A stretch of 64,000 nucleotides of DNA from Oceanospirillaceae bacterium (GTDB lineage Bacteria > Pseudomonadota > Gammaproteobacteria > Pseudomonadales > Oceanobacteraceae): contig JACKOM010000003.1 of the NCBI GenBank assembly GCA_024234265.1, positions 186,001 to 250,000 of the forward strand. Reading direction: 5' to 3'. Of this stretch, positions 61,683-64,000 are shown piece by piece. Within the stretch, counting starts at the first letter, position 1. Every line of letters starts with the position of its first letter. The notes beneath the pieces were generated by a model. The model had not been told where the DNA came from. It was given only the letters and a program-made list of their open reading frames with translations, and searched no databases. The position numbers and the translations under genes were made by a program.

Positions 61683-62959
61683 TATGCGTCGGGAGTCTCT
61701 ACATCGAGGTCGGTCAGGGCGAATAATTCCTGCGCCCAGGACATCACTTCATGACGTCCATCCGCACTGGCTTTACGCATAACCACACTCGGGGTGTGCA
61801 AAAATTTATTGGTCAGCTGGCTGGCGAGCTGACGTAATATCTGCTCGGCATCATCACCGGCATTTAACCGTTTCAGGGCTTTTTCCAGCTCCGCATCACG
61901 CAGTATCTCGGCATGATGGCGGAAGGCGCGCAGGGTTGTTACCGCATCCAACGAGCGCAGCTGGCGCATGAAATCCGCCGCCCCGGCGAGAATAATTTCC
62001 TCGGCATCGCGGGCTGCATCCTGCCTGGCGCGCACGTTATCTTCGATGATGTCTTTTAAATCATCCACTGTGTACAGATACACATCGGACAAATCACCCA
62101 CTTCCTGTTCGATATCCCGTGGTACGGCAATATCCACCATGAACATAGGCGCGTGTTTACGTTTTTTCAGGGCACGCTCCACTGCACCTTTACCTAAAAT
62201 CGGCAGGGGGCTGGCGGTAGACGAAATAATAATATCGGCCTGGGGCAGTTCGTCGGGAATATCCGAGAGTAATACCGCACGTGCGCCAAACTGTTCAGCG
62301 AGCGCCTGGGCGCGGGCCAGGGTGCGGTTGGCCACCACAATTTCTTTCACGCCGGCTTCCACCAGATGGCGGGCGACTAAGTCGATGGTTTCACCTGCCC
62401 CAATCAACAGGGCGCGGTTTTTCGACAAATTCGCAAAAATGCGTTGCGCCAGACTTACCGCCGCAAACGCTACGGATACGGGGTTCTGGCCAATGGCGGT
62501 ATCGGTGCGCACCTGTTTGGCAACACTGAAGGTCTGGCGGAATAAACGGCCTAATTCAGGCCCGATTGTTCCGGCTTCCTGGGCCACGGCAAAAGAAGAC
62601 TTCATTTGCCCGAAAATCTGCGGCTCACCCAATACCAGGGAATCTAGCCCGCTGGCCACGCGCATCATGTGTTTAACGGCGTCTTCATCCGTGTGGCTGT
62701 ACTGGCAGCGCCGTAATTCGTCCATACTCACACTGTGGTTCTGGCTCAACCAACGCAGCAGCTCTTCCTGGGGATTATGTTCTGCCGCACAGTAAATTTC
62801 GGTGCGATTACAGGTGGAGAGAATAACCACCTCGTGGATGCCCCCCAAACCATTGGCCCCCTGCAGGGAAACCTGCATGGATTCGGGAGCAAACGAGACT
62901 TTCTCGCGCACGGCCACGGGGGCGGTTTTGTGATTTATGCCTAAAGCCAATAATGTCAT
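61682..62959 (-). CDS. hemA: Glutamyl-tRNA reductase
   Basis: 425 residues. First step of tetrapyrrole synthesis from Glu-tRNA. Nucleophile Cys in VILSTCNRTEIYC (about 50), FGQMKSSFAVAQ, NADPH site LLIGAGETIDLVARHL (about 187-202). Start ATG at 62959 gives MTLLALGINHKTAPVAVREK, the family N-terminus. Supplies heme precursors also needed for heme d1. Confidence 0.97.
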   Translation of the reverse strand: MTLLALGINHKTAPVAVREKVSFAPESMQVSLQGANGLGGIHEVVILSTCNRTEIYCAAEHNPQEELLRWLSQNHSVSMDELRRCQYSHTDEDAVKHMMRVASGLDSLVLGEPQIFGQMKSSFAVAQEAGTIGPELGRLFRQTFSVAKQVRTDTAIGQNPVSVAFAAVSLAQRIFANLSKNRALLIGAGETIDLVARHLVEAGVKEIVVANRTLARAQALAEQFGARAVLLSDIPDELPQADIIISSTASPLPILGKGAVERALKKRKHAPMFMVDIAVPRDIEQEVGDLSDVYLYTVDDLKDIIEDNVRARQDAARDAEEIILAGAADFMRQLRSLDAVTTLRAFRHHAEILRDAELEKALKRLNAGDDAEQILRQLASQLTNKFLHTPSVVMRKASADGRHEVMSWAQELFALTDLDVETPDA

Positions 62960-63119
62960 GGACAGTAATTCAGTGCCGTAATGCAAGCAATCGTGTAAAA
63001 AAGGAGGGTATTATATCCACAAAGTCTGCAAAAGTTCGTATCTTTATAGGTGTGTTGCCCGCAAGGAACCCATTGCGTTGCTTTGCGTCAAACCCCGGCA
63101 CATTAATACAAGGTGATTT

Positions 63120-64000
63120 ATGGCCCGAACACTGTTGTTAATCCTCGCCCTGAGCCTGAGTTTAGGTTCCCATGCGCAAGGCGATGAGGAAAGCGCAGAA
63201 TACGGCGCAGAAACCCTCTATAACCTGTTGGTTGCCGAATTAGCCGGCCAACAGCAGCAATTTGATATTGCCCTGGGTAATTACCTGCTTGAAGCCCACC
63301 GCACCCAGGATGCCGGAGTTGCGGCCCGCGCCACCCAGATTGCGCAATATATAGGTGCTGAACAGGCCGCCCTGGACGCCGCCACCCTGTGGAGCCGCCT
63401 GGACCCACAAAGCGCCCTGGCCCAACAGGCCATGAGCATAGAACAACTGCGGGCCGAACACCTGGCCGATGCCATGTTAGCCCTGAAAAAAGCCCTCGAA
63501 CTGGACCCCGGCCTGCAGGTGCAGTATTTAACCGCCTATACCAGCAGTCTGAATAAAAACAGCCGCAGCCAACTGCTCGAACGCCTTGGCAGCCTGCACA
63601 ACAGTCATCCGGATAATGCCAGCATCAGCCTGACCCGCGCCATACTGCTGCAACAGCAACAGGATTTAAGCGCAGCAGATACAGAGCTCAATAACCTGCT
63701 CAAAAAGCATGTGAAGTACTATCCGGCCTGGATGTTAAAAGCCCGCCTGCTGACCGCGCAGAACAAAGATGATGCCGCCCTGGACACAGTAAAAAGTGCC
63801 CTGAAACACTTTCCTAAAGATAAAGCCCTGGGGGTGCTCAAGGCCCGCCTGCAGGTCAAAGTGAAAGACATTAAAGGTGCGCGTAAAACCTTCGCCCAAC
63901 TCAGTGAGCAATTCCCGGACGACGGCGCTATTCGCCTGCCACTCGCCCTGACCCTGCTGGAGCTGGGGGAATACCCAGAATCCCGCGAGCAGTTTCAGAT
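63120..64000 (+). CDS. Exported TPR-repeat protein, 5' part
   Basis: Open from the ATG at 63120 to the window end (about 293 residues seen, no stop). Signal peptide MARTLLLILALSLSLGSHA (about 1-19), then repeating helical pairs such as ADAMLALKKALELDPGLQVQY and ALDTVKSALKHFPKDKAL typical of TPR. Divergent from hemA, the position of the TPR lipoprotein-type gene next to lolB in pseudomonads. Function unknown. Confidence 0.85.
   Translation, partial: MARTLLLILALSLSLGSHAQGDEESAEYGAETLYNLLVAELAGQQQQFDIALGNYLLEAHRTQDAGVAARATQIAQYIGAEQAALDAATLWSRLDPQSALAQQAMSIEQLRAEHLADAMLALKKALELDPGLQVQYLTAYTSSLNKNSRSQLLERLGSLHNSHPDNASISLTRAILLQQQQDLSAADTELNNLLKKHVKYYPAWMLKARLLTAQNKDDAALDTVKSALKHFPKDKALGVLKARLQVKVKDIKGARKTFAQLSEQFPDDGAIRLPLALTLLELGEYPESREQFQ

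Noticed and set aside
1..64000. tRNA, rRNA or prophage genes
   Set aside because: No cloverleaf-like or rRNA segments noticed and no phage or transposase proteins among the frames; a tRNAscan-SE run would settle the tRNA point.

Overview
The window looks like chromosomal DNA of a free-living gammaproteobacterium, probably marine or brackish and near the Cellvibrio/Pseudomonas side of the class. This rests on the ectABC-ask operon with EctR, a hemA-prfA-prmC block diverging from a TPR gene, a FinR-type regulator with Fpr, AlgU/RpoE-type promoters and FNR/DNR boxes. I see no rRNA or tRNA gene, no CRISPR array, no phage and no recognisable transposase. Species is not assigned.

Layout. 1-13 kb: end of an outer-membrane porin, a periplasmic double-PilJ (nitrate-sensor-like) protein, assimilatory nitrite reductase nirBD, a sulfurtransferase, a two-domain universal stress protein, and the assimilatory nitrate reductase pair (FAD subunit plus molybdenum subunit). 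nirB and the FAD subunit gene each have an excellent sigma-54 promoter, so nitrate assimilation is probably nitrogen controlled. A RraB-like protein follows. 13.6-18.9 kb: ectoine operon ectA-ectB-ectC-ask with a fifth gene for a membrane TPR protein, and divergent ectR. 18.9-23.1 kb: thiolase, a small exported beta-rich protein, NfeD/SPFH pair, methyltransferase. 23.1-25 kb: three small-RNA-like units under AlgU/RpoE-type promoters, interleaved with two acetyltransferase genes. 25.6-32.8 kb: SQR-like flavoprotein, an AraC regulator and a lipid/acyl-CoA block (two acyl-CoA dehydrogenases, one broken by a 19-bp tandem duplication; an acetoacetate-decarboxylase-family protein; an SDR). 32.8-34.2 kb: a repeat-rich, rearranged accessory patch with an AT-rich orphan ORF between 36-bp inverted repeats. 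34.2-42 kb: Mpo1-like protein, cytochrome b561, YceI, a dioxygenase, a pentapeptide/K+-channel fusion, Fpr, a KefB-type antiporter and FinR. 42-46.3 kb: a NarL-type regulator, a REC-GGDEF protein and a PilS-like sensor whose phospho-acceptor histidine is arginine.

46.4-59.7 kb is a denitrification island: cytochrome cd1 nitrite reductase with its heme d1 genes (cyt c-nirS-C-F-D-L-G-H-J-N, minus strand) diverging from a nitric oxide reductase set (norQ, a small membrane protein, norC, norB, norD, plus strand). FNR/DNR dyads lie in the divergent promoter and before norC. nirE is not in the window. 59.8-64 kb: prmC, prfA and hemA (minus strand), then the start of a TPR gene.

The most unusual content is non-coding. 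It includes a dispersed 0.5-0.6 kb MITE-like repeat family (complete or partial at about 5.6, 12.9, 25.1, 32.8 and 32.9 kb) with inverted ends CACTGCTGTCCCACA. Two copies sit inside the arms of rho-independent terminators, one with a 10-bp target duplication. It also includes the stress-promoter small-RNA triplet, a four-hairpin RNA candidate after nirBD, and families of heptamer tandem repeats.
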